From DATATJ01 sp963789075 (GTDB lineage Bacteria; Acidobacteriota; Vicinamibacteria; Vicinamibacterales; CAVVIG01): a stretch of 64,000 nucleotides of DNA. The stretch is taken from positions 134,003-198,002 of the forward strand of contig CAWBJQ010000007.1 of NCBI GenBank assembly GCA_963789075.1, in the 5' to 3' direction. Made by a program: the position numbers and the translations under genes. The first letter of the stretch is position 1. Each line of letters opens with the position of its first letter. Below the pieces are notes generated by a model. The model was not told the origin of the DNA. It saw nothing but the letters and a program-made list of their open reading frames with translations, and did not search any database. Shown here piece by piece: positions 1 to 7,171 of this stretch.

Positions 1-144
1 GGCGGTGGAACGGGAGGCTGTACCTGTGCTCGTGCGTCGGTCAAGAGCAACGCGACGCCCCACACCGTCCCGACGCAGATTCCGAACGACCTACCCATGG
101 ATGAGACATCCTATTCGCTCTGCGTTCCGCAGAAACAATTTTCT

Positions 145-324
145 TCAGCGGAAGGCAGTTTCCGCCGACCAGGAAGGTAGGCATATGTTGATCGTCGAAT
201 AGGCGGCTTGGAGCCGCACGATCGCGTGCATCGTGCCGCGCCAGCCGTGGCCGATGAACTGCTCGACCAGCAGCATCAGCGGCAGTAGCGCCACGTACGT
301 GAGATTGATCCGGATGATGGGCAT
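145..324 (-). CDS. 59-aa hypothetical membrane fragment
   Basis: I do not recognise this short ORF. Residues 8-26 make one hydrophobic segment (core YVALLPLMLLVEQF) followed by the basic stretch GHGWRG. It starts 4 nt after the stop of an ABC-ATPase stub in the same direction, so it may be a scrap of a neighbouring membrane gene left by the same deletion. No clear ribosome binding site was found. Nothing recognisable lies in the first 144 bases of the window. Confidence 0.3.
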   Translation of the reverse strand: MPIIRINLTYVALLPLMLLVEQFIGHGWRGTMHAIVRLQAAYSTINICLPSWSAETAFR

Positions 325-328
325 CTCG

Positions 329-442
329 TCAGGGAATATTGAAGGTGACGCCCTTCACGGCGGGCACGTCCACCTCGCCGACCTTGTACGTCTTGAATAC
401 GTCGGTCAGACTGACGACCGGATCGTTCGACGGCGTTGCCAT
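329..442 (-). pseudogene. ABC transporter ATPase, N-terminal stub (37 aa)
   Basis: The 37 codons read as the start of a LolD/MacB-type ABC ATPase: a short lead, then SLTDVFKTYKVGEV and VPAVKGVTFNIP, the usual beta-strands ahead of the Walker A loop. The reading stops exactly where Walker A should follow. Walker A, signature motif, Walker B and H-loop are absent in all frames nearby, so this is a deletion and not a simple frameshift. A plausible AAGGA ribosome site precedes the ATG. It belongs to the minus-strand operon headed by the membrane protein at 648-1163. MacB-type assignment is by the look of the first 35 residues only. Confidence 0.5.
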
Positions 443-454
443 GGCCTTGGTCCT

Positions 455-616
455 TCAGCGAGAGATCAGGGCAGCCAGTGGCACGAGAGGACCCACGGGG
501 ATGTACTCGTGGTCCACCAGGTTCTCTTTCGACAACGGCATCGTGTCGACGACGGCGTGGGCTTCGTTCACGCTCTTTGCATCGATCATGAAAATCACGC
601 CTCTCAGGAACTTCAT
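455..616 (-). CDS. 53-aa YCII/muconolactone-isomerase-like small protein
   Basis: The ORF starts at an ATG just behind a GAGGTG ribosome site. Its sequence (GVIFMIDAKSVNEAHAVVDT, then LPLS-like MPLSKENL and IPVGPL) resembles the second half of YCII/muconolactone-isomerase-like ferredoxin-fold proteins, which are usually about 95 aa. Either the N-terminal half has been lost or this is a genuine half-size relative. It lies between the membrane protein upstream and the ABC stub downstream, same direction, 31-nt gap. Function is unknown; catalytic residues cannot be assigned. Confidence 0.5.
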   Translation of the reverse strand: MKFLRGVIFMIDAKSVNEAHAVVDTMPLSKENLVDHEYIPVGPLVPLAALISR

Positions 617-647
617 GATGCACCTCGAATCCATGTAGTCAGCGTTG

Positions 648-1163
648 TCAACGAGCGTGTGATAGTCGCGTTTCGTGCATCGCGGGCTGCGATCGAGGTT
701 GCAGAAGAACCCGGAACATGAGCCCGTGCGTGATCAGCAGCAGCGGCACGATCAGAGTCGGAATGAAGTAGGTCGCTCCCAACTGTCCAGGCGAGAGGCC
801 AGTGGCATTGGCCTGGTAGAAGGCGTTCACGAGATCGACCGAGCCCCAGACATTGAAGATCCACGCGAAGAGAACGCCGGTGCCACTTCGGAGGAACAGC
901 AGCGACAACAGCGCGAGCATCGCCGCGACGATGTCCCCAAAGGCTGCAGACGCTGCGAACGCCCACGGCAGATCAGACGACACGACGCCCGGGACGAAGA
1001 ATGCCAACCCGAGGAAGCGGAAGCTGTGGAGGACGAGCAGAGGTCGCAACGCGTCGGCACGCGGTCGCCGTCGGAGTTCCGGCCAGACGTATTGTGCGAA
1101 GACAATCGCCCAGGCGATGCAGCTGAATGCGATGCTCAGGAAAAAGGCGAGTTGTTGCAACAT
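648..1163 (-). CDS. Hypothetical integral membrane protein (171 aa)
   Basis: An uninterrupted 171-aa ORF with about five hydrophobic helices (roughly residues 3-25, 42-62, 65-92, 98-118 and 128-153) and a basic C-terminal tail. I do not recognise a named family. It is transcribed divergently from the TetR-family regulator, and its start is about 40 nt from two TetR-type operators, so it is the most likely target of that regulator. It heads a minus-strand group with the YCII-like protein and the ABC-ATPase stub, which suggests a former small-molecule efflux or detoxification operon. That role is inferred from context only. Confidence 0.75.
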   Translation of the reverse strand: MLQQLAFFLSIAFSCIAWAIVFAQYVWPELRRRPRADALRPLLVLHSFRFLGLAFFVPGVVSSDLPWAFAASAAFGDIVAAMLALLSLLFLRSGTGVLFAWIFNVWGSVDLVNAFYQANATGLSPGQLGATYFIPTLIVPLLLITHGLMFRVLLQPRSQPAMHETRLSHAR

Positions 1164-1203
1164 GGTCGTCTCCCTTCAGAATTCCAATTGACGACGTCTA
1201 AGA

Positions 1204-1250
1204 GGTACCGATCGGTACCATCATCCCGCAGTGTGGTACCATTCGGTACC
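1204..1250. promoter_or_regulatory. Pair of 16-bp TetR-family operators
   Basis: Two copies of GGTACC-N4-GGTACC occur in the divergent intergenic region. The first, GGTACCGATCGGTACC (1204-1219), is a perfect palindrome; the second, GGTACCATTCGGTACC (1235-1250), differs only in its central bases. Their starts are 31 bp apart, about three helical turns, and the second ends directly before the regulator's ATG at 1252. TetR proteins bind such palindromes, so binding here would repress both the regulator and the divergent membrane-protein operon. Confidence 0.75.
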
Positions 1251-1251
1251 G

Positions 1252-1908
1252 ATGTCAAGAGCAAAAGAAAGCAGCGACGCAGCCGCGATGCACGAGCGCA
1301 TCCTGACCGCGGCATTCGAGGCATTCCACGAGCGTGGCTACGCCGCAACCAGCACGCTCGAGATCGCGACGCGTGCGCGCGTGTCGAAGCGAGATCTGTA
1401 CGCGCTGGTTGGCAACAAACAGCAGATGCTGATCGCGGCCATCGGGGAGCGCGCCAAGCGACTACGGGCGCCCGCCGACATGCCGATGCTGGGCGACCGC
1501 GCGACGCTGGCGCGGGTGCTGACGGCGTTTGGGACCCAGTTCGTGCGGGAGGTCAGCGATCCCCATGTCGTGGGGGTCTTCCGGCTGGCGATCGCCGAGG
1601 CGATCCAGGCGCCCGAGGTGGCGCAGACCCTCGATTCTCTAGGGCGTGAGACAAGCCGCGCCGCGTTGCGTCACATCATGACCCAGGCGCACGCGGCCGG
1701 ATTGATCGATGGCCGCCCGGCGGACCTCGCCGAGCAGTTCGCCGGACTGCTCTGGCGCGATTTGCTGGTCAGTCTCTTGCTCGGTGTCGTTGAGCGACCG
1801 AACCTCCGCGCGATCGAAGCGCGGGCTCGCGATGCTGCGGAGGCGCTTCTGCGACTACACCCGCCACCACGTGCACAACGCGGTGGCGGGCGTTCGCAAC
1901 ACGAATGA
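1252..1908 (+). CDS. TetR/AcrR family transcriptional regulator
   Basis: A 218-aa TetR-family repressor. The N-terminal helix-turn-helix is clear (ILTAAFEAFHERGYAATST, then EIATRARVSKRDLYALVGNK, about residues 18-55), followed by an all-helical ligand-binding domain typical in length for the family. I chose the ATG at 1252; an in-frame GTG at 1231 would place the second operator inside the coding region. The two GGTACC-N4-GGTACC operators next to the start point to autoregulation and control of the divergent membrane gene. The ligand is unknown. The last 15 residues are rich in Pro, Arg and Gly and may be unstructured. Confidence 0.9.
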   Translation: MSRAKESSDAAAMHERILTAAFEAFHERGYAATSTLEIATRARVSKRDLYALVGNKQQMLIAAIGERAKRLRAPADMPMLGDRATLARVLTAFGTQFVREVSDPHVVGVFRLAIAEAIQAPEVAQTLDSLGRETSRAALRHIMTQAHAAGLIDGRPADLAEQFAGLLWRDLLVSLLLGVVERPNLRAIEARARDAAEALLRLHPPPRAQRGGGRSQHE

Positions 1909-1994
1909 GCAGATAGCGGAAACTGATTCGTCGGCAAATCGGCGGACGACCCAGTGATCGTTCGAGGGAAAGGTAACCAGTGACGCGCGGGGAA

Positions 1995-2195
1995 TCATCG
2001 AAGCAACGGTGACACGGTCTGTTGAGTGAGTTCTTCCGCACGCCGAAGCTGACCTGGAAAGCTTCGAGCCGCAAGGTTCGGATCTCCGGTGAGTGCGATG
2101 TCGCGGCGGACGGCAAGATCCACCAGTGTCCGTCCGCCCGCACTGCGGCTGAGATGCGACGCCACGATCGCGTCTTCGTCGACGCACCGATCCAT
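1995..2195 (-). CDS. Hypothetical 66-aa protein
   Basis: A short ORF downstream of the DUF1269-like gene and in the same direction. It has a charged, helix-favouring composition (DEDAIVASHL, QLRRAEELTQQ) and no recognisable domain. The ATG at 2195 follows a GAGGGCGG stretch that could serve as ribosome site, but the frame is open further upstream. It may be real as the last gene of the minus-strand cluster, or a chance frame. Confidence 0.35.
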   Translation of the reverse strand: MDRCVDEDAIVASHLSRSAGGRTLVDLAVRRDIALTGDPNLAARSFPGQLRRAEELTQQTVSPLLR

Positions 2196-2221
2196 CGTGG
2201 CGCCGCCCTCGAACAGGCTCC

Positions 2222-2791
2222 TTAGGCGGCCCACCACGGCGAATAGGGCGGGACGTACTCGTACGGGTAGAGGTAGTAGTCGTACGGGTAATCGTCGAAC
2301 CATTTGTCGTCCCGCACGTCGCCGTAGGCGCGACGATGGACCGATCCGCCGAGCCGGCGCATCCGCTCGTCGACGGCGAACGGTCGTGTCCTCGCTGACG
2401 TCGGCGATGACGGCCGATTGACCGACGCCGAGCACCCACGCGGTCTCGTAGCGCGATTCGTCGCGCGTGTCCGCGCGATCCGAGATCCGCGACCACGCCA
2501 ACCGCGCCGCCCGATGCCGCGCCGATCGCCGCCCCCTTGGCGGCGCCAATCGCCGCGCCCGCAGGACCCGCCAGCGCGCCCGAACAGCGCGCCGATGCCG
2601 ACGCCGACCGCGGTCGCCAGCGCCGGGTGCGTGTCCTTGGAATCGACCTGGTACTCGCCCCAGTCGTTCCGATGGACGACCGTCGTGCCGTGCACGGTGA
2701 TCGCGGCTTCGTCGTCGATCTGCCACAGCGCGTGCAGCCCCTCGTACACCTTGCTCGTATCGTCGAACACGACTGCGATGTAGTTACGCAT
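2222..2791 (-). CDS. DUF1269-like membrane protein, frameshifted
   Basis: About 190 aa. The N-terminus (VVFDDTSKVYEGLHALWQI, then ITVHGTTVV and an Asp/Glu-rich strand) is the ferredoxin-like start of DUF1269 proteins. A long Gly/Ala membrane hairpin follows (GAAIGAAKGAAIGAASGGAV, in another frame), then GQSAVIADVSEDT (third frame), then a C-terminal DERMRRLGG and a Tyr/Pro-rich tail (DYPYDYYLYPYEYVPPY). Three frame changes in 570 bp fit assembly indels, because each segment is well conserved in type. It lies 9 nt downstream of the helical protein at 2801-3189. Two related proteins or fragments occur at 5.8 and 8.7-9.9 kb. The family's molecular function is unknown. Confidence 0.65.
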   Translation of the reverse strand: MRNYIAVVFDDTSKVYEGLHALWQIDDEAAITVHGTTVVHRNDWGEYQVDSKDTHPALATAVGVGIGALFGRAGGSCGRGDWRRQGGGDRRGIGRRGWRGRGSRIARTRATNRATRPRGCSASVNRPSSPTSARTRPFAVDERMRRLGGSVHRRAYGDVRDDKWFDDYPYDYYLYPYEYVPPYSPWWAA

Positions 2792-2800
2792 CGTCCTCTC

Positions 2801-3189
2801 CTACTTTCTCGCGCCGGCAGTGGTGCCGCCGTACGGTTGGCCGCCACCGCTTCGCTGACCTTCTGCGCGGCCGCGCGCGCGTCGGCGATGGTCTGTCTGA
2901 CGGCGGTCTGGAATTCCTTGCCGGAGCTCTTCACGCCGTCGGCGGCGTGTTTCCCCGTCGCTTCCAGATACGTGACGGCTTCCGCAAGGCGCTTCTTGGC
3001 GGTTTCGTTCTGTGTGGCCATCGAGCCCTTGATCGAGTCGACGGCCGCCTTGGCCATCTGCGGAACAGCCTGGAGATCGGCCTTGGCCGCCCCGCCGCGC
3101 TTCGCCGCGGCGTCGCTGATCGCCCTGTGCAGCTGCTGTGTGGCCGATCGAACCTGGTCGACCGCGTCTTTGACCTGGGTATCCTGCAT
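2801..3189 (-). CDS. Ala-rich helical (phasin-like) protein
   Basis: About 129 aa, almost wholly amphipathic helix rich in Ala, Lys, Asp and Gln (VKDAVDQVRSATQQLHRAI, AEAVTYLEATGKHAAD, QTAVRQTIADARAAAQKVSE). This composition resembles phasins and other apolipoprotein-like stress proteins, but no specific family can be assigned. The frame changes near the end, so the natural C-terminus is probably GQPYGGTTAGARK with the stop at 2801. The start ATG at 3189 is preceded by GAAAGGAC. Upstream, at 3324-3348, is a 25-bp motif that recurs ahead of another gene of this cluster. Confidence 0.6.
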
Positions 3190-3323
3190 GATTCGTGTCC
3201 TTTCTTCGTCGCGGCCGTGTGTGACCGCGCACGGTCAACACGTTCCGCATGATCGCTGCCACACACGCGGCGCCACGATCGTGGGCGAATTCGTTGATGG
3301 GGAAATCGTCGGGCCGACCTCAC

Positions 3324-3348
3324 TGCTAGCGGGCGCGCAAGTGCCAGC
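3324..3348. repeat. 25-bp duplicated upstream motif, copy 1
   Basis: TGCTAGC-GGGCGCGCAAG-TGCCAGC, 135 bp upstream of the helical protein gene. Copy 2 at 5963-5987 has the same 7-11-7 architecture (TGCYAGC at both ends, spacer 8 of 11 identical). Both lie upstream of minus-strand genes of the same cluster. This suggests a shared regulatory site, though a mobile repeat is not excluded. Confidence 0.45.
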
Positions 3349-3357
3349 CCGCTGACA

Positions 3358-3891
3358 TTAATCAGGATTCCGCGCCGTGCGCGCCGCGAGCTCGGCCAGC
3401 AGCGCGAGTTGCTGCTGCTGGATCTTCATCAGCTCCAGCCATTGGACGTCGCGGATCTCGTCGAGTTTGGCGTGCAGGCCGGCGACCTCCAGTTCGGCTT
3501 TCGTGTTGATTTCATAATCGTGCTGCGCGTCCAGCCGATCGCGGGTCGCCTGGCGGTTCTGGCTCATCATGATGAGCGGGGCCTGCAGCACCGTCATGCA
3601 CGCGAGCACCAGATTGAGCAGGATGTACGGATACGCGTCGAACGCCTTCGCCATGGCGGCGTTGATCAGCATCCAGACGGCGATCGCCGCAATCGTGAGA
3701 AAGATGAACGTCCAGCTGCCGCCAAAGACCGTCACGTGGTCGGCGACGCGATCGCCGAAGGACAGCGTGGCCTCGGCCGGCTGCGGCGACGCCACGCGCT
3801 GACGATGGATGAACCGTTCGATAATCCGCCGCTCGAGCGCGTTCAGCTGTGCGACTTCAATGACGAGCTGCTGTGGCGTCTCTTCTGCCAT
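3358..3891 (-). CDS. DUF1003 domain-containing membrane protein
   Basis: 177 aa from the ATG at 3891; an in-frame start at 4023 would overlap the upstream gene. The family signature is visible: DRVADHVTVFGGSWTFIF, a first membrane helix (FLTIAAIAVWMLINAAM), AYPYILLNLVLACMTVLQAP as the second helix, then IMMSQNRQATRDRLDAQHDY and a cytosolic helical tail with KAELE and QQQQ. DUF1003 proteins are short two-helix membrane proteins of unknown function, often encoded in stress or ion-homeostasis clusters. It follows a 55-aa membrane protein and the SYLF protein in the same direction. Confidence 0.85.
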   Translation of the reverse strand: MAEETPQQLVIEVAQLNALERRIIERFIHRQRVASPQPAEATLSFGDRVADHVTVFGGSWTFIFLTIAAIAVWMLINAAMAKAFDAYPYILLNLVLACMTVLQAPLIMMSQNRQATRDRLDAQHDYEINTKAELEVAGLHAKLDEIRDVQWLELMKIQQQQLALLAELAARTARNPD

Positions 3892-3967
3892 GGCGTTCCA
3901 CGTCAGTCGCGCCGATTTCCGGTAAATCTCAGCACGAACAGAAACAGATTCGAGGACTCCTCCTGAA

Positions 3968-4135
3968 TCAGGCCACTTCGCGCCGTGCCGGCGATGCCTG
4001 CCGCTCTGTGTGTCGAACGACATCGCCGGCCAACGCCACGATCATCAGCGCCGCCGCCCAGATCGCGGGCCAGATCATCACCACGAACACGATCCGTATG
4101 GCCGGCGGCAGACGGAGGAAGTCGCTGAAGCTCAT
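3968..4135 (-). CDS. Small membrane protein (55 aa)
   Basis: The ORF has one strong hydrophobic segment (RIVFVVMIWPAIWAAALMIV, residues 14-33) and a basic, soluble tail (RHTERQASPARREVA). Its ATG overlaps the stop of the upstream SYLF gene as ATGA, a sign of translational coupling and good evidence that the tiny gene is real. The family is not recognised. Confidence 0.6.
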   Translation of the reverse strand: MSFSDFLRLPPAIRIVFVVMIWPAIWAAALMIVALAGDVVRHTERQASPARREVA

Positions 4136-4861
4136 GGCTTGTCCGTGTAACGGCTGAGCGCACGCGGAAACGCATTCAGCTCGGATTCGGCCGTCGAATC
4201 GCCGGCCGGCGGCTCCTTGAGCAGTTCGTCCGCCGTCTTGTTGTAGACGGCCAGGTTCAGCTCGTCCTCCGGCTTCAGGACGACGCCCTTGAGGTTGACG
4301 CCGGCGAACACACCGCGGCTGCGCGAGTACGACAGGATGGCCGCGTGCATGAGCGCGTCTGTTCCGGCGCCGGCATTGCGACCGACCGGGCCGGCGGCGA
4401 CGCCCGCCTCGCCTCCGAACGCAAACCGATCCTTCATCAAGCCGTCGACGCTCTCGTCATTCATCAGCAGGAAGAAGTAGTCGGTTGACGAAGCGCCGGC
4501 CTGCGCGCCAAAGCTCGCGCCGCCGCCGCGAAAGAAGACCGGACTGCTCCAGCCATTGCCTCTCCGTCTGCTGACCACGCCGCGGCCGCCTTCGCCGCCG
4601 ACGGTGAACGCGACCTTGAGGACCTGCGGGAACACCGCGATGGCCCTCGCCTTCGCAACCAGGTCGCTGGGAATCGCCTTGTCGGGCACTTGCATGATCG
4701 CCTCGAAGGCCTTTGCGGCCTTCGTGGATTGCTCTGCCGCGTCCTGTCGTTTCTTGTCGCGCGAATCGATCGCGCCCGCCTGCGGCGAGCCGATGACGAT
4801 AACGGCGATCGCGACAAGTGCCGCGACGACGAGCGAGTTGGCTGTGTCGCTCAGAAGTCAT
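4132..4861 (-). CDS. SYLF/Ysc84 lipid-binding domain protein
   Basis: The mature part reads as a SYLF domain: IPSDLVAKARAIAVFPQVLK, GGEGGRGVVSRR, WSSPVFFRGGGASFGAQAG, DYFFLLMNDES, then AGPVGRNAGAGTDA and AAILSYSRSRGVFAGVNLKG. These proteins bind phospholipid and are often periplasmic or lipid-anchored. The ATG at 4861 follows a strong GGAGGT site and overlaps the previous stop (TGATG). The first codons are out of frame with the signal peptide (SLVVAALVAIAVIVIGSPQA), so there is one base shift within about 10 codons of the start. It is followed with ATGA overlap by the 55-aa membrane protein. Confidence 0.85.
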
Positions 4862-5451
4862 CACTTACCTCCTATGCAGTACGACGGTGACAGCTTGTTC
4901 ACCGCGGCCGCGAACATGAGCAGCGCCCAGCCGTAGAGGATCAGATCGATCCCGACGGCGAACCCGATGAACCAGACGCTCGCCGCCGGCCACTGCATCG
5001 CGAGCATGACGCCGAGCGCGATCGAGACCAGACCCGAGGCGACGCTCCATCCCCAGCTCGGGAACATCAGCGCGATCGAGCCGAAGGTCTTGAACAGGCC
5101 TCCGACGATGAAGTAGAGACTGAGCAGCAGGGTGATCGCCTCTGCGCCGGCGCCGGGATAGATGACGAGCATCGTCCCGACCGCTGTGCGGATGATGCCG
5201 TCGAGCAGATACAGGAAGAACCCGCTCCAGGTGCGGATCTGGAACGCGTGCACGATCTGCGTGGCGCCCGCCAGCATCAGCAGCCACCCGAACGCCATCA
5301 CGGACGCGAACGTCGCGGTGACGTCGTAGATCACGGCCGCCGTGCCCGTCAGCAGCATCGCGATACCAGCAAAGATGATCCAGCCGCGGTAGCTCTTGAC
5401 AGCGTCTCCGCCGCCGCCGAACATCTCCGCGGTCATCGTGTGTGAGGTCAT
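4861..5451 (-). CDS. HdeD family membrane protein (DUF308)
   Basis: An intact 196-aa polytopic membrane protein with six helices in three DUF308 hairpins. Typical motifs are GWLLMLAGATQIVHAFQIRT, LYLLDGIIRTAVGTMLVIYP, LLSLYFIVGGLFKTFGSIAL and ASGLVSIALGVMLAMQWP. In E. coli HdeD protects against acid at high cell density; for most homologues the function is not known. It overlaps the SYLF gene (TGATG) and lies 17 nt after the coiled-coil gene, so these genes form one operon. The first dozen residues (MTSHTMTAEMF) are soluble. Confidence 0.9.
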   Translation of the reverse strand: MTSHTMTAEMFGGGGDAVKSYRGWIIFAGIAMLLTGTAAVIYDVTATFASVMAFGWLLMLAGATQIVHAFQIRTWSGFFLYLLDGIIRTAVGTMLVIYPGAGAEAITLLLSLYFIVGGLFKTFGSIALMFPSWGWSVASGLVSIALGVMLAMQWPAASVWFIGFAVGIDLILYGWALLMFAAAVNKLSPSYCIGGK

Positions 5452-5468
5452 GACATTTTCCTCGAAGC

Positions 5469-5768
5469 CTACGCGGCCTTGAACTTCGCTTCGATCGATT
5501 TCACCGACTGCTCGAGCTCGGCGATGCGCGACTCGACGTCGCTCTTCGTCTGCTGATATGTCGTGTCGGTGGATTTCTTGAGGTCGCTGAGCTTCTGATC
5601 GATCGCCTGCTTCTTCGTCAGCAGGTCGGCGATCAGCTTCAGCTCGGCGTTCGCCTTCGTCGCCTGGGCCTTGGCCTTCAGCGTTTCGAGCTTCGCCTGG
5701 ACGGTGTTGATCTGCGACTCGATTTTGTCGTGGATCGCCTTCTTGGCCATGTTCGTCTCGGTGCTCAT
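5469..5768 (-). CDS. Coiled-coil protein (99 aa), paralogue of 8962-9285
   Basis: Intact, with an AAAGGAG ribosome site. Nearly the whole protein is predicted helix with heptad pattern (QAKLETLKAKAQATKANAEL, KKQAIDQKLSDLKKSTDTTY, SRIAELEQSVKSIEAKFKAA), no Cys, no signal peptide. The second half aligns by eye with the protein at 8962-9285 (TKQNIDRKLQDLKATHDT, KFKASVEELGAKF). The two paralogues flank the protease/transporter block of the same cluster. Function is unknown; the type is found beside DUF1269 genes, as here. Confidence 0.8.
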   Translation of the reverse strand: MSTETNMAKKAIHDKIESQINTVQAKLETLKAKAQATKANAELKLIADLLTKKQAIDQKLSDLKKSTDTTYQQTKSDVESRIAELEQSVKSIEAKFKAA

Positions 5769-5791
5769 TGCATGCTCCTTTTGTTTTGTGT

Positions 5792-5872
5792 CTATGCAGC
5801 CGAACGGAGATCGTTTTCGAGCTTCGCGGTCTGGAACTCGTCCTTCTTGATACCGACGAACAGCTCGGACAT
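5792..5872 (-). pseudogene. DUF1269-like N-terminal fragment (26 aa)
   Basis: The ATG lies behind a perfect AGGAGG site, and the peptide MSELFVGIKKDEFQTAKLEN resembles the first strand and helix of DUF1269 proteins (compare MAELIVVGFKKDMYRASEAL at 9860). It stops after 26 codons, just before the next gene's ribosome site. Either a tiny translated remnant or a real micropeptide; the strong ribosome site is the argument for translation. Confidence 0.5.
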
Positions 5873-5962
5873 GTCGTCCTCCTGGTGCAGGGACGGTGCC
5901 GGCGGATGCGTCGAGAAATGTGCGGGAAAACGTCGGACCCAGGGACGGTGAGCGCCGGCGCG

Positions 5963-5987
5963 TGCCAGCGGGCGAGCGTGTGCTAGC
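5963..5987. repeat. 25-bp duplicated upstream motif, copy 2
   Basis: TGCCAGC-GGGCGAGCGTG-TGCTAGC, 91 bp upstream of the DUF1269-like fragment and the coiled-coil/HdeD/SYLF operon. See copy 1 at 3324-3348. It lies downstream of the secreted-protein gene ending at 6010, so it could mark an internal promoter of the cluster. Confidence 0.45.
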
Positions 5988-6009
5988 CGGCTGGCAAGGC
6001 GAGATCGGC

Positions 6010-7171
6010 TCAGCGGCGTGACGCGGATTGTTCGATGGTGCGCTTGATCGCGGCGAGCGCGCTCTCGAGCGACGAGCGCGTCTTGTCGACGACGATCTTT
6101 CGCAGCATCGAGCCCTTGACGCCGGTCAGCCCTTCCTGCTCCGAGCCCTTGAGCGTGAGCAGATAGAAACCGTGCGGACCGGCGGCCGCTCCGTCGTCCA
6201 CGCAGACCGACATGTCCAGCGCGGTATGGAAGTAATGAGTGGCGTACAGCTGTTTGATCGCCACGGCGCCGTAGTCGCGGCCCTGCGTGCGGCCGCGATA
6301 GATGACGGCGTGATTCACCCGAATCGTGGGCTTCAGGCCGAACGCCACCTTCTCCCAGTAGAAGAAGCTGTCGGCGTCGGCGAGCTCGGCGTTCGGGTAC
6401 TCGAGGAGGTAGCGGCGCAGTTCGGGCAGCACGTCTGGCAGCATCGAGGCGCGGCCAATCATCGTCTGAAACTGCTCGGCGACCCGCGCCGGCTTCTCTT
6501 TGTCTCGGTACTCCCCGAGCGCCTTGTTGCCGCCGCGTTGGTACGCCTGCACCAGCTGCAGCACCTTGGAACGGGCGAGGGCATTCGCTTGATCCGCCAC
6601 GTCGGGGCGCGACCAGTTCACACCGTCGTGAAACGCCTGAATCGCCGCGGTCGGCAGCTGCACATCGCACGAGCCTTCGCGGCAGTTCTTCAGCGCCTTC
6701 ACATCGTCCGGGTCGAGCGCGAGCGCACTGAGATCCGCGACGGTCGCGTTCTCGCGGATCTCGCCGACACCCGTGGTATCCCTCAGTCCCGCTCAAACGT
6801 CCGACATCGCGCGTCGCCTTGAGATACGAATCGGGTGAACCGTCGACGTGCACCGCGCCGAACACGTACACCTCGGACGGTCCGCCCCACGACAGTACCT
6901 TCGCCACGGGACGGCCGGCGTCGATTGCGCCGATCTGCTGCGCGGTCAGTCCGAGGTCCGTGAAAATCTTCAGCGGGACGCGCGCAGCCGCGGCCTGAAC
7001 AATCGCGACCGACGGCGGGGGGCGATGGACGAGCGGCGCCTGGCGCCAGCCGTCCATCGCGTTCAAGCGTTGGCGGGTGCTCGCATATGGGCAGGAAACA
7101 CGAGTGTCAGCGACGCTTGAAATCAGGCTGACCGCGAGCAGTGCTAGGAGACGGTGCATGGGAAATGCCAT
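6010..7171 (-). CDS. Secreted protein of unknown function, frameshifted
   Basis: About 387 aa. The N-terminus has a signal peptide (MHRLLALLAVSLISSVADT) and the text VFGAVHVDGSPDSYLKATRD; after a shift near 6790 the frame resumes with IRENATVADLSALALDPDD and runs to the end (FQTMIGRASMLPDVLPELRR, VAFGLKPTIRVNHAVIYRGR, IKQLYATHYFHTALDMSVCV). I do not recognise the family. The start at 7171 has a GAAGG site; an internal ATG at 7159 would give a shorter signal peptide. Its start overlaps the end of the AI-2E transporter gene by 65 bp, so they are probably co-transcribed. Confidence 0.6.

Noticed and set aside
675..1649. Plus-strand frame of 324 codons
   Set aside because: Antisense of the membrane protein and out of frame with the TetR gene.
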